The position numbers and the translations under genes were made by a program. Shown in pieces: positions 17,304-26,120 of a stretch of DNA of 64,000 nucleotides. Each line of letters opens with the position of its first letter. The first letter of the stretch is position 1. The notes under the pieces were generated by a model that was not told the origin of the DNA, did not search any database, and saw nothing but the letters and a program-made list of their open reading frames with translations. This stretch comes from Deltaproteobacteria bacterium (GTDB taxonomy: Bacteria > Myxococcota > Myxococcia > Myxococcales > SZAS-1): NCBI GenBank assembly GCA_018266075.1, contig JAFEBB010000010.1, positions 62,001 through 126,000 on the forward strand. Direction: 5' to 3'.

Positions 17304-18628
17304 CAGAAGCCCAGCGCCAGCGGCTTCTCGAGCAGCGCCTTGATCTCCGCGAGCAGCTTGGCGCCCGTCGCTCCGTCGATGGCGCGGTGATCGCACGAGA
17401 GCGTGGCGCTCATGCGCTTGCGCACCTCGAGCTTGCCCGCCACGGCTGCCGGCCGCTCCGCCACCGCGCCCACCGCGAGGATGCACGACTGCGGCGGGTT
17501 GATGACGGCGATGAACTCGTCCACGCCATACATGCCCAGGTTGGACACCGCCATCGAGCCGCCCGTGTACTCCTCGGGCAGGAGCTTGCGGTTGCGCGCG
17601 CGCTCCGCGAGCGTCTTCACCTCGGCGGAGATCTGCGAGACCGTCTTCTGCTCGGCGCTGCGCACCACCGGCGTGATCAAGCCGTCCTCGAGCGCCACGG
17701 CCACGCCCACGTCGCTGGCGTGGTGCTGGAGCATCCCGTCTTCGGTGAAGGAGCGGTTCGCCTGGGGCACGCGCACCAGCGCGAGCGCGCACGCGCGGAC
17801 GATGAGGTCGTTCACGGTGATGCCCGAGCCGCCCTCCTTGAGCTCGGTGCGGAGCGCCATGGCGCGCTCCATGTCGATCTCCACCGTGAGGTAGAAGTGC
17901 GGCACGTTCCGCTTGGCTTCGACGAGGCGCTGGGCGATCACCCGGCGCATGTTGGACAGCGGGATGAGCTCGTCGCCCATCGCCGGCGCCACGCCCGGCG
18001 CCGCAGGACCGCCGCGCGCGAGCAGCTCCTCCACGTCGCGCTTCACCACCCGGCCGCCGGGACCCGAGCCCGAAATGCCCCGTAGCTCGAGGCCGCTGTC
18101 GCGCGCCATGCGCCGCGCGAGCGGGCTGGAGCGCACCCGGGCCGCAGGCTCGGAGAAGCCGTTGGTCGCAGGTCGAGCCGGTGCCGCGGCCTGGATCATC
18201 CGCGTGGGCGCGGTGAGCGGCTTCACGGGCTGCGGCGGCACCTGACGCGTGGCCGGGGAAGCGGCAGCAGGCGTTTGCACGGTCTGACCGCGCGCAGCAG
18301 CCGGGGCGGGAGCGGGAGCAGCCGGAGCGGGCGCAGGAGCAGGAGCGGGCGCGGTGGGAGCTGCCGTGAGCAGCGCAGCAAAGTCCTCACCGGGCTTACC
18401 CACGATCGCGATCGGCGCGCCGACGGCCACCTTGCCGCCCGCCGGAACCACGATCTTCAACAGCGTGCCTTCGTCGTACGCCTCCACGTCGAGGGTGGCC
18501 TTGTCGGTCTCCACCTCGGCGAGGGCGTCGCCGCTCTTCACCGCGTCGCCTTCCTTCTTGTTCCACCTGGCGATGGTGCCCTCGGTCATCGTGGGCGAGA
18601 GCAGCGGCATCGCGATCGACACGGCCAT
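17303..18628 (-). CDS. pdhC: dihydrolipoamide acetyltransferase, E2 of pyruvate dehydrogenase
   Basis: A 441-residue E2 subunit that transfers the acetyl group from lipoyl-lysine to CoA. Order: one lipoyl domain (residues 3-78, lipoylated Lys in ETDKATLDVEAY), Ala/Pro-rich flexible linker (about 85-165), peripheral-subunit-binding domain (SSPLARRMARDSGLELRGISGSGPGGRVVKRDVE) and the catalytic domain with SCDHRAIDGA near the C-terminus. A single lipoyl domain is normal for this branch. The 84-bp gap from pdhB is filled by the GTAAC repeat array. E3 (lpd) is not in the window. Confidence 0.95.
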   Translation of the reverse strand: MAVSIAMPLLSPTMTEGTIARWNKKEGDAVKSGDALAEVETDKATLDVEAYDEGTLLKIVVPAGGKVAVGAPIAIVGKPGEDFAALLTAAPTAPAPAPAPAPAAPAPAPAAARGQTVQTPAAASPATRQVPPQPVKPLTAPTRMIQAAAPARPATNGFSEPAARVRSSPLARRMARDSGLELRGISGSGPGGRVVKRDVEELLARGGPAAPGVAPAMGDELIPLSNMRRVIAQRLVEAKRNVPHFYLTVEIDMERAMALRTELKEGGSGITVNDLIVRACALALVRVPQANRSFTEDGMLQHHASDVGVAVALEDGLITPVVRSAEQKTVSQISAEVKTLAERARNRKLLPEEYTGGSMAVSNLGMYGVDEFIAVINPPQSCILAVGAVAERPAAVAGKLEVRKRMSATLSCDHRAIDGATGAKLLAEIKALLEKPLALGF

Positions 18629-18646
18629 GGGCGCCTCAGAGTTCGC

Positions 18647-18715
18647 TTTCGTAACCTGGTTATCTTTCGTAACTCAGTTACCTTTCGTAACCCGTTACGA
18701 TTCGTAACCTGCTTA
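18647..18715. repeat. tandem array of ~18-bp GTAAC units in the pdhB-pdhC gap
   Basis: Four units start at 18647, 18665, 18683 and 18700 with the form TTTCGTAAC-(2-3)-GTTA(C/T)C. Each contains a small palindrome (GTAAC...GTTAC). The array spans the whole intergenic space and reaches the pdhB stop codon. An 18-mer CTGGTTATCTTTCGTAAC here is identical to one at 28056-28080. Could be an operator, an mRNA-processing element or a dispersed minisatellite. Confidence 0.9.
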
Positions 18716-19693
18716 CCCGATGTACAGGACCTTCTTCACCGCCGCGGCCACGTCGTCGGCCGTGGGCGCGTACATGCCCTCGAGCTTCTTGTTGTAGGGC
18801 ATGGGCACGTCCTTGGCGTTCAGTCGGATCACAGGCGCGTCGAGGTCGTCGAAGGCCTCGCGCTGGACCGCGTCGACGATGCTCGAGCCCACGCTGGCGA
18901 TCGGCCAGGCCTCTTCCACCACCACGCAGCGGTTGGTCTTGCGCACGCTCGCGAGCACCGTCGGCAGGTCCAGCGGGCGCACGGTGCGCATGTCCACCAC
19001 CTCCACCTCGATGCCTTCCTGCGCGAGCTTCGTGGCCGCCTCGAGCGCCGGGTAGATCATGCGGTGCCAGCACACCACCGTGACGTGCTCGCCGGGCCGC
19101 TTCACCTCGGCCTGGCCAATGGGGATGACCAGCTCGCCCGTCTCCACCTCGCCCTTCACGGAGTAGAGGAGCTCGCTCTCCATGAAGACCACCGGGTCCT
19201 GCTCGCGGAGGGCGGCCTTGAGCAGGCCCTTGGCGTCGCGGGGCGTGCCCGGGGTGACCACCTTCAGCCCCGGGAAGTACGCGTACTGCGCCTCGAGCAT
19301 CTGCGAGTGCTGGCTGGAGAGCTGGGTGCCGGCGCCCGTGGGCCCGCGGAAGACGATGGGGCAGTGCAGCTGCCCGCCGCTCATGTAGCGGACCTTGGCC
19401 GCGTTGTTGACGATCTGGTCCATGGCCAGGATGGCGAAGTTCCAGGTCATCACCTCGATGACCGGGCGCAGGCCCACCATCGACGCGCCAATGCCCAGGC
19501 CCACGAAGCCCAGCTCGGAGATGGGCGAGTCCACCACCCGCTCCTTGCCGAACTCCTTCATCAGGCCCTGGGTGACCTTGAAGGCCCCGTCGTAGGCGCC
19601 AACTTCTTCGCCCATGATGAAGATGTTCGGATCGCGCGACATCTCCTCGCGCAGCGCCTGGTTCAGCGCCTCTCGGTACTGGATGACCGGCAT
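18713..19693 (-). CDS. pdhB: pyruvate dehydrogenase E1 component, beta subunit
   Basis: A 326-residue transketolase-fold subunit. Seen: REALNQALREEMSRDPNIFIMGEEVGAYDGAFKVTQGL split across the N-terminal domain, the active-site region SPISELGFVGLGIGASMVGLRPV, and the C-terminal transketolase domain with VVDMRTVRPLDLPTV and VVVEEAWPIASVGSSI. With PdhA it decarboxylates pyruvate using thiamine diphosphate and acetylates E2. AGGAG lies 7-8 nt before the ATG. The spacer to pdhA carries a GATATATC octamer. Confidence 0.97.
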   Translation of the reverse strand: MPVIQYREALNQALREEMSRDPNIFIMGEEVGAYDGAFKVTQGLMKEFGKERVVDSPISELGFVGLGIGASMVGLRPVIEVMTWNFAILAMDQIVNNAAKVRYMSGGQLHCPIVFRGPTGAGTQLSSQHSQMLEAQYAYFPGLKVVTPGTPRDAKGLLKAALREQDPVVFMESELLYSVKGEVETGELVIPIGQAEVKRPGEHVTVVCWHRMIYPALEAATKLAQEGIEVEVVDMRTVRPLDLPTVLASVRKTNRCVVVEEAWPIASVGSSIVDAVQREAFDDLDAPVIRLNAKDVPMPYNKKLEGMYAPTADDVAAAVKKVLYIG

Positions 19694-19741
19694 CGGTCGG
19701 CTCCTGGAATTCGATATATCGAGATACGTCGAGATATGGCT
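19694..19741. other. AT-rich pdhA-pdhB spacer with GATATATC octamer
   Basis: The 48-bp spacer contains TCGATATATCGAG (octamer at 19713-19720) and two further related words (CGAGATAC, CGAGATATGG). It is one of six copies of GATATATC in the window, far above chance in such GC-rich DNA. The Shine-Dalgarno sequence of pdhB lies at its downstream end. Confidence 0.7.
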
Positions 19742-20830
19742 TTAGTGGCCGAGCACGTCTTCGTAGAGGTCTTGCCCCTCGGGCTCGGCGGCCTGGTCGC
19801 TGAACTTGAGCGCCTCGTCGACCTCGGCGTTCACCTCGGACTGGATCTTCTCCAGCTCCGCGTCGCCCACGCCCAGCTTGGCCAGGTGCCCCTTCATGAT
19901 GTTCAAGGGGTCCTTGTGGGTGCGGTAGTCCTCGACCTCTTCCTTGGTGCGGTAGGTCTGCGGATCCGCCATGGAGTGCCCGCGGAAGCGGTAGCAGCGG
20001 GCCTCGAGCAGCGTGGGGCCCTCGCCGCGCTTGGCGCGGGCCAGCGCGCGCTGGGTGGCGTCGTACATGGCCAGCGCGTCCATGCCGTCCACGGCCTCGC
20101 CGGGGATGCCGTAGTCGCCGCTGCGCTTGGAGAAGTCGGTGATCGCGTTCGACACCGCGATGGGCGTGCCCATGCCGTAGAGGTTGTTCTCCACCACGTA
20201 GACCACCGGCAGCTTCCACAGCGAAGCCATGTTCAGGCTCTCGTGGTACGCGCCCTGGTTGATGGCCGCGTCGCCGAAGAAGCACACGGTGGCCGTGCCG
20301 TCGCGCTTGTAGCGGCTGGCCCAGCCGAAGCCGGTGGCGAGCGGGATCTGCCCGCCCACGATGCCGTAGCCGCCCATGAAGCGGTGCTCGACATCGAAGA
20401 TGTGCATCGAGCCGCCCTTGCCCTTGGCGTAGCCGGGCTTGCGGCCGTAGAGCTCGGCCATCACGCGCTTGGGATCCGCGCCGCGCGCGAGGGCATGGCC
20501 GTGCTCGCGGTAGCCGTCGATGGTGTAGTCGGTGGCCGCGCACGCGAGCGCCGCGCCCACGCCCACCGCCTCCTGGCCGATGTACAGGTGGCAGAATCCA
20601 GCGATCTTGCCCTGGCCGTAGCTCTGGCCGGCGCGCTCTTCGAAGCGGCGGATGAGGGCCATGCGCCGGTACATGAGGAGCTGCACGTCCTTGGAGGGCG
20701 CAGCGGCCTCTTTGGACGTCACGGCACCGTTGGCGCCGCTCTTCGGGGAGACGGCGGACGAGGTCTTGGACACGGCCACGGGTCGCTCTCTAGGACGGGT
20801 TTGCGCCGCTTTTCTCACGCGGGCTGCCAT
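19742..20830 (-). CDS. pdhA: pyruvate dehydrogenase E1 component, alpha subunit
   Basis: About 362 residues. Seen: YRRMALIRRFEERAGQSYGQGKIAGF split over the N-terminal helix, the ThDP-binding motif GDAAINQGAYHESLNMASLWKLPVVYVVENN (G-D-x(n)-N-N) in two parts, GGSMHIFD, and the phosphorylation-loop equivalent RFRGHSMADPQTYR. It has a basic, low-complexity N-terminal extension. The start is uncertain: ATG 20830 gives a 362-residue protein; a GTG at 20779 (VAVSKTSS) would give a more usual length. First gene of pdhA-pdhB-pdhC-lipoprotein. Its upstream region holds a GGATCC repeat element. Confidence 0.93.
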   Translation of the reverse strand: MAARVRKAAQTRPRERPVAVSKTSSAVSPKSGANGAVTSKEAAAPSKDVQLLMYRRMALIRRFEERAGQSYGQGKIAGFCHLYIGQEAVGVGAALACAATDYTIDGYREHGHALARGADPKRVMAELYGRKPGYAKGKGGSMHIFDVEHRFMGGYGIVGGQIPLATGFGWASRYKRDGTATVCFFGDAAINQGAYHESLNMASLWKLPVVYVVENNLYGMGTPIAVSNAITDFSKRSGDYGIPGEAVDGMDALAMYDATQRALARAKRGEGPTLLEARCYRFRGHSMADPQTYRTKEEVEDYRTHKDPLNIMKGHLAKLGVGDAELEKIQSEVNAEVDEALKFSDQAAEPEGQDLYEDVLGH

Positions 20831-20883
20831 CCAAGTCAAAGGAAAAGGCACCCACAAGTGCCCGAAATCCGACGCACTGCGTA

Positions 20884-20910
20884 GATCCGCCCGGATCCGC
20901 TCGGATCAGG
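20884..20910. repeat. GGATCC-family repeat upstream of pdhA
   Basis: Contains GGATCCGCTCGGATCAGG (20893-20910), an 18-mer found identically at 54671-54688, preceded by another GATCCG. It sits in the 286-bp gap between pdhA and the divergent tetR gene. The rest of that gap shows no clear promoter. Confidence 0.8.
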
Positions 20911-21116
20911 CCCTTCCCTCATGGCTCGTGGATCGCTCGGCCGGCGCGGGCGCCGACCCCTCGGCTGCCTGGTTGATTCAGGATTTGGAGACCGCCTTCG
21001 TCATCGCAACCGAGCGACAGGACAGGGGCAAGCCCGTCTCCAGCTTGTGAAGAAATGCGCGGGCGTCCAGAAAGCATTGCGGTGGACAGGTGGTGCTCGT
21101 ATACCTCCCTCACAAA

Positions 21117-21767
21117 ATGAATCACCGTTCACCACATAGAGCCCCGGCTCAGAAACTGCGCGAGCGGTTCCGGGAGGCCACCAACGAGGCCATCCTGGCC
21201 GCGGCGGAGAAGGTGTTCGCCGCGCAGGGCCTGAGCGCCGCCAAGATGGAGGCCATCGCCGGCGAGGCCGGGGTGGCCGTGGGCACCCTCTACAACCACT
21301 TCCAGGATCGCGAGAGCCTGCTGGTGGAGCTGGTGGCCCACCGCAGGCAGCAGATGGTGGACCGGATGGACAAGGCGCTGGCCACCACCGAGCGCCAGCC
21401 GTTCCAGGAGCAGCTCCGGGCGCTGCTCACCGCGCTCTGCGAGCACCTCGAGGCGCACCAGGCGTTCCTGGCGATCTGGATGGAGTGCGAGGCGAGCCGC
21501 AGTCAGAACCTTCGCCAGCTGCTGGGCAACCCCAACCGCGAGCTCCGCCACGCCGACGAGATCTTCCGCCGCGTGGAGACGCTGGTGCGCCGCGGCCTGC
21601 GCGAGAAGGCGCTGCGCGCGGAAGGCGCGGAGATCTACCCCGCGATGCTCATGGGCATGTTCAAGGGCTTCATGGTTCGCCGCCTGGCCAACCCCGAGCT
21701 GCACAAGCCGCTCGATCTACGTGTGGATCAGATGACCCAGTTCTTCTTGCACGGGGCGGGAGCCTAA
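21117..21767 (+). CDS. TetR/AcrR-family transcriptional regulator
   Basis: A 216-residue repressor. The N-terminal HTH (about residues 17-63) reads REATNEAILAAAEKVFAAQG, MEAIAGEAGVAVGTLYNHFQDRESLL, a textbook TetR DNA-binding domain. The C-terminal ligand domain is unassigned. The ATG at 21117 is chosen; an upstream in-frame GTG at 21090 is less likely. A GTATAC box lies 13 nt before the ATG. It is directly followed by the efflux genes, whose expression it most likely represses until a drug or toxic compound binds. Confidence 0.9.
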   Translation: MNHRSPHRAPAQKLRERFREATNEAILAAAEKVFAAQGLSAAKMEAIAGEAGVAVGTLYNHFQDRESLLVELVAHRRQQMVDRMDKALATTERQPFQEQLRALLTALCEHLEAHQAFLAIWMECEASRSQNLRQLLGNPNRELRHADEIFRRVETLVRRGLREKALRAEGAEIYPAMLMGMFKGFMVRRLANPELHKPLDLRVDQMTQFFLHGAGA

Positions 21768-21769
21768 GC

Positions 21770-23425
21770 ATGGCCGCAGCCGTCGCCTCTCAGCCGTTGC
21801 CCACCGTCGTTGCCGCGCCCGCACCGGCCGCCAAGGCTGCGCGCCCGCCGGTCAACAAGTGGCTGGTCACGGTCTCCATCACCTTCGGCACGCTGATGGG
21901 CGCCATCGACGCGTCCATCGTGAACGTGGCGCTGGAGCACATCCGCGGCACCGTCGGCGCGACCATCGACGAGATCACCTGGATCTCGACGGGCTTCGCC
22001 ATCGCCACGGTGCTGGTGATGCCGCTCACCGCGTTCCTGGGCCGGCTCTTCGGTCAGAAGCGCGTGTACATGATCTCGCTGGTGATCTTCCTGGTGGGCT
22101 CGGCGCTCTGCGGGCTGGCGCGCAGCCTCACCACGCTGGTCATCTTCCGCGCCATCCAGGGCTTCGGCGCCGGCGCGCTGCAGCCCACCGAGCAGGCCAT
22201 CCTGCGCCAGACCTTCCCGCCTAAGGAGCAGGGCATGGCCATGGCGCTCTTCGCCCTGGCGATCATGGTGGGCCCGGCCGTGGGTCCCACGCTCGGCGGC
22301 TACATCGTCGACAACTACGCCTGGCCGTGGATCTTCTACATCAACCTCCCGGTGGGCGCGCTCGGCCTGTTCATGGTCTCGAGCTTCGTGCACGAGCCCG
22401 ACGACGTCCGCGAGGCCAACAAGGCCGCGGCCGCGCAGCAGCGCAAGCACATGGACTGGTGGGGCATCGCGCTCCTCTCCATGGGCCTGGCCGGCCTGCA
22501 GTACGTGCTCGAGGAGGGCAACCGCAACGACTGGTTCCAGTCGCCCATGATCCTGATGCTCACCATCGGCTCGGTGGTGCTCCTGGTGGCCTTCGTGATC
22601 CGCGAGCTCACCGCGCCGGTGCCGGCGGTGAACCTCACGCTCTTCAAAGATCGGGTCTACACCGCGGGCACGCTCATCGGCGCGCTGATGTTCGCGATGC
22701 TGATGTCGGTGACCTTCCTGCTGCCGGTGTTCATGCAGGAGCTGCTCGGCTTCAACGCCACGCAGTCGGGCCTGGCGCTCATGCCGCGCACGCTGGTGAT
22801 GATGGTGTGCATCCCCATCGTGGGGCGGCTCTACAACAAGATCGATCCGCGCATTTCGGTGTTCGCCGGCCTGAGCTTCCTGGCGTTGGCCGTCTACATG
22901 ATGAGCCACTACACGCTGGCGACCACGGCGGGCGGCGTCATCAGCTCGCTGCTGGTGCAGGGCCTGGGCTTCAGCTTCATGATGGTCCCGCTGAACACGG
23001 TGGCTCTGGCGACGATCCCCCGTCACAAGATGACCGACGCCACCGGGCTCAACTCGCTCTTGCGCCAGATCGGCGGTTCGTTCGGCCTGGCCATCTTCGC
23101 CACCCAACTCAGCCGCTTCCAGGTGGTGGCCCGCGCCTCGCTGGCGAGCCACGTCACCGCCACCAACCCCATCGCCCAGCAGCGCCTCTCCATGATTCAG
23201 GGCGGGCTGATGGCCCGCGGCCTCGACGCGGCCACCTCCCAGGTGACGGCGGTGGGCGCGCTCGCGGGCTCGGTGGCGCAGCAGGCCGCGGTGCTCGCGT
23301 TCTCGAAACTCTTCATGGTGGGCGTGGCCTGCTTCGTGGCCGTGATGCCCCTGGTCTTCTTCCTCAAGCAACCGAAGGACGCTGCGCCGCCTTCCCCTGG
23401 CGAGCACGCCCACGTGGAGGTCTAG
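21770..23425 (+). CDS. DHA2-family MFS drug exporter, EmrB/QacA type
   Basis: A 551-residue inner-membrane protein with 14 predicted helices. Seen: LMGAIDASIVNVALEHI (motif D1), GRLFGQKRVYMISLVIF (motif A-like), the TM4 RAIQGFGAGALQPTEQAIL and motif C GPAVGPTLGGYIVDNYAWPWIFYINLPVG in two parts. This is the proton-driven pump of an EmrAB-TolC tripartite system. It starts 2 nt after the tetR stop, and emrA follows after 4 nt, so the genes are tightly coupled. Substrate unknown, probably hydrophobic toxins. Confidence 0.95.
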   Translation: MAAAVASQPLPTVVAAPAPAAKAARPPVNKWLVTVSITFGTLMGAIDASIVNVALEHIRGTVGATIDEITWISTGFAIATVLVMPLTAFLGRLFGQKRVYMISLVIFLVGSALCGLARSLTTLVIFRAIQGFGAGALQPTEQAILRQTFPPKEQGMAMALFALAIMVGPAVGPTLGGYIVDNYAWPWIFYINLPVGALGLFMVSSFVHEPDDVREANKAAAAQQRKHMDWWGIALLSMGLAGLQYVLEEGNRNDWFQSPMILMLTIGSVVLLVAFVIRELTAPVPAVNLTLFKDRVYTAGTLIGALMFAMLMSVTFLLPVFMQELLGFNATQSGLALMPRTLVMMVCIPIVGRLYNKIDPRISVFAGLSFLALAVYMMSHYTLATTAGGVISSLLVQGLGFSFMMVPLNTVALATIPRHKMTDATGLNSLLRQIGGSFGLAIFATQLSRFQVVARASLASHVTATNPIAQQRLSMIQGGLMARGLDAATSQVTAVGALAGSVAQQAAVLAFSKLFMVGVACFVAVMPLVFFLKQPKDAAPPSPGEHAHVEV

Positions 23426-23429
23426 CAAC

Positions 23430-24689
23430 ATGCAAACCGACAACGCGAAGAACGAACGCCCCCTGCCGAACGGAGCACCCGTGGTCGCCGCCAACACCGC
23501 CCCCGCCGCCGACGCCGAGCCGCCCAAGAAGAGCCCCCGCAAGCCGCTGATGGTGCTGGGCACGCTCGTGGCGTTGCTGGTGGTGGGCCTGGGCGGCTAC
23601 GCGCTCATGACCGCCAACCAGGAGCAGACCGACGACGCCCAGGTGGAGGCCGACGTGGTGCCCATGGCGGCGCGCGTGGGCGGCCAGGTGATCAAGGTCG
23701 CCGTGCAGGAGAACCAGGCCGTGAAGAAGGGCGCGGTGCTCTTCCAGATCGACGACGTGGACTACAAGGCCAGGGAGAAGCAGGCCGAGGCCGAGCTGGC
23801 CACGGCGCAGGCCCAGGCCGCCGCCGCCGACGCGCAGTACCAGGTGGTGCAGGCCAACGCCCAGGGCGGCTTCAACAGCGCCAAGGCGAGCGTGTCCGGC
23901 TCGAGCGCCGCGGTGGCCACCGCGAGCGCGCAGATCGCGGCCGCGCAGGCCCAGCTCGCGCGGGCCCAGGCGGATCAGCGCCGCACCGCGCTCGACCTCC
24001 AGCGCGCCAAGGAGCTCTTCGCCGACAAGGCCGTGCCCCAGCAGACCCTGGACAACGCCCAAGCAGCCGCCGACGCCGCCGAGGCGAGCCTCGCCGCGGC
24101 CAAGGCGCAGATCACCGCCGCGCAGGAGCAGAAGCACGCCGCGGAGACCAACGTCGACGTGGCCAAGGGCCGGATGGAACAGAGCTCGCAGGTGGACGCG
24201 CAGCTCGCGGCGTCGAAGTCGAACGCCGATCTCGCCCACGCCCGCGTGACCAGCGCCGAGGCGCAGCTCGTGCTCGCCAAGAACCAGGTGGCCTACACCC
24301 AGGTGACGGCGCCGACGGATGGCGTGGTGAGCAAGCTCGGCGTGCACGAGGGCCAGCTCATCCAGCCGGGCCAGCCGCTCGCGGAGCTGGTGCCGGATGA
24401 GACCTACGTGGTCGCCAACTTCAAGGAGACGCAGATTGGCCTCATCAAGCCCAACGACAAGGTCGAGGTGAAGATCGACACCTTCGGGGGCAAGACCTTC
24501 GAGGGCAAGGTGCAGAGCCTCTCCGGCGGCACGGGCTCGCGCTTCTCGCTCCTGCCTCCCGACAACGCCTCGGGCAACTTCGTGAAGGTGGTGCAGCGCG
24601 TGCCGGTGCGCATCGTCTGGACCAACCCGCCCAAGGACGTGAACCTGCGCGCGGGCCTGTCCGCGGATGTGACCGTCTTCGTGAAGTAG
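23430..24689 (+). CDS. EmrA-like membrane-fusion (periplasmic adaptor) protein
   Basis: A 419-residue HlyD-family adaptor with one N-terminal membrane anchor (PLMVLGTLVALLVVGLGGYAL). A lipoyl/barrel-sandwich half (DDAQVEADVVPMAARVGGQVIKVAVQENQAVKKGAVLFQID, split) is followed by a long Ala/Gln-rich alpha hairpin (about residues 110-270), the second barrel half (VTAPTDGVVSKLGVHEGQLIQPG) and the beta-barrel domain. The long hairpin suits contact with a TolC trimer. Second gene of the efflux unit. Confidence 0.95.
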   Translation: MQTDNAKNERPLPNGAPVVAANTAPAADAEPPKKSPRKPLMVLGTLVALLVVGLGGYALMTANQEQTDDAQVEADVVPMAARVGGQVIKVAVQENQAVKKGAVLFQIDDVDYKAREKQAEAELATAQAQAAAADAQYQVVQANAQGGFNSAKASVSGSSAAVATASAQIAAAQAQLARAQADQRRTALDLQRAKELFADKAVPQQTLDNAQAAADAAEASLAAAKAQITAAQEQKHAAETNVDVAKGRMEQSSQVDAQLAASKSNADLAHARVTSAEAQLVLAKNQVAYTQVTAPTDGVVSKLGVHEGQLIQPGQPLAELVPDETYVVANFKETQIGLIKPNDKVEVKIDTFGGKTFEGKVQSLSGGTGSRFSLLPPDNASGNFVKVVQRVPVRIVWTNPPKDVNLRAGLSADVTVFVK

Positions 24690-24772
24690 CTCTCGTCCTC
24701 CTCTCTCCAACTCGCTTCGAAACTCTGAATCCCCGGCCCGGGTTCACCAGGGCCGATTGGGAGGGACATTCC

Positions 24773-26071
24773 ATGGAACGCCTGTTCCGAAACGCCGCGT
24801 TCGCTGCGGTAGCCCTGGCTGGCTCGCTCGCCCAGGCCCAGACCGCGCCCGAGAAGATCGACATCGAGGCCGCGGTGCAGAAAGCCCTGGCCCAGACGCC
24901 CGGCCTGGCTGCCGTGCGGGCGCGCCAGGATGCCGCCGAGGCCACCGCGGACTCGGTGCGCGGCCGCATGCTGCCCACCATCTACGTGCAGGACGAGCAG
25001 TTGCACTACAAGGACCCCTTCGTCCCCGGCTTCTTCGGCGGCAGCTTCGTCATCTATAACAATAACGTTAATACCTTCGTGGCCTCTGCCAGCCAGCCGC
25101 TGCTGGGCTTGCTGCACCTCACCCAGGACCATGCCTCCGCCACCAACAACGCCGATGCGGCCGGCGAGCAATCGAAGTCGGTGGAGTCGACGGTGCGTGA
25201 GCAGGTACAGACCGCGTACCTGCGTTACTTCGAGGCGGTATCGGCGGTGGGCGTGGCGCAGACCAGCGAGGCCCAGCTCGCGGAGCAGCACAACCTCGCG
25301 GAGGCACGGCTCAAGGCGGGGGTGATCACCAACGCCGATGTGTTGCGCATCGAAACCGCGCAGGCCAACGCCAAGCTGCAGGAAGTCCAGGCCCAGTCTC
25401 AGGCCGACGCCACCAAGGACGCGCTGCTGGTCACACTGGGCTACCCGCCGGGCGCGGCGGTGGAGCTGGTGGATCCGGTGTCGATGGTGGAGGCCACGCC
25501 CGCGCAGCCCGAGGACACGGCGGCGCAGACGCAGGCGGAGCAGAACCGACACGAGGTGGCCGCGGCCCGGCTACAGTCCACGGGCGCCGCGCACCAGAAG
25601 AACTCGGCGTTCTTCAAGCTGCTGCCCGAGGCCAACCTCGAGGCCGCGTACACGCACATCCACGGCGAGGCGCTGGCCCCTCCAGACGCCTCGTACATCG
25701 GCCTCAAGGCCAGCTGGCCCATCTTCACCTGGGGCGCCGACTGGTTCGCGTACAAGGCGGCCCAGGCCAACGCCGCCGCCGCCGCGCTCAGCGCCGACGA
25801 CCAGGCGCGCCAGGTGCGCATCGACGCGTCGACCAAGCTCGCGCAGCTCAAGGCCGCCGCCAGCGCCGTGGATCTCGCGAAGACCGCCATCGCCAGCGCC
25901 GAGGAGGCGTACCGCGTGACCAACGCGCAGGTGAAGGCCGGCGTGGCCACCTCGACGAGCGACCTGCTCGACGCCCAGAGCGCGCTCACCCAGGCCAAGC
26001 TCTCGCTGGCGCGCGCCAAGTACGAGCGCGCCATCGCCGGCGTGGCCCTGCAGCGCGCCACGGGCGGCTGA
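24773..26071 (+). CDS. TolC-family outer-membrane efflux protein
   Basis: A 432-residue OEP protein. It has a signal peptide (AAFAAVALAGSLAQAQ), then two OEP repeats: EKIDIEAAVQKALAQTPGLAAVRARQDAAEA starts the first, and the second has NRHEVAAARLQ and repeated A-x-x-x-Y-x-x-x-x-x-x-V-x-x-G patterns. It is typical in length. GGGAGGGA lies before the ATG. An 83-bp gap from emrA contains a CCCGGCCCGGG-like palindrome and no terminator, so co-transcription is likely. It completes a TetR-EmrB-EmrA-TolC operon. Confidence 0.95.
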   Translation: MERLFRNAAFAAVALAGSLAQAQTAPEKIDIEAAVQKALAQTPGLAAVRARQDAAEATADSVRGRMLPTIYVQDEQLHYKDPFVPGFFGGSFVIYNNNVNTFVASASQPLLGLLHLTQDHASATNNADAAGEQSKSVESTVREQVQTAYLRYFEAVSAVGVAQTSEAQLAEQHNLAEARLKAGVITNADVLRIETAQANAKLQEVQAQSQADATKDALLVTLGYPPGAAVELVDPVSMVEATPAQPEDTAAQTQAEQNRHEVAAARLQSTGAAHQKNSAFFKLLPEANLEAAYTHIHGEALAPPDASYIGLKASWPIFTWGADWFAYKAAQANAAAAALSADDQARQVRIDASTKLAQLKAAASAVDLAKTAIASAEEAYRVTNAQVKAGVATSTSDLLDAQSALTQAKLSLARAKYERAIAGVALQRATGG

Positions 26072-26107
26072 TCGACGGCGCGCACAGTCAATCGGCGCGG
26101 GGCTGGT

Positions 26108-26113
26108 TATGCT
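26108..26113 (+). promoter_or_regulatory. -10-like box TATGCT, 7 nt before ATG
   Basis: TATGCT followed by seven bases and the ATG at 26121, with no Shine-Dalgarno sequence. Consistent with a leaderless transcript. Confidence 0.5.
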
Positions 26114-26120
26114 CTGCGCC

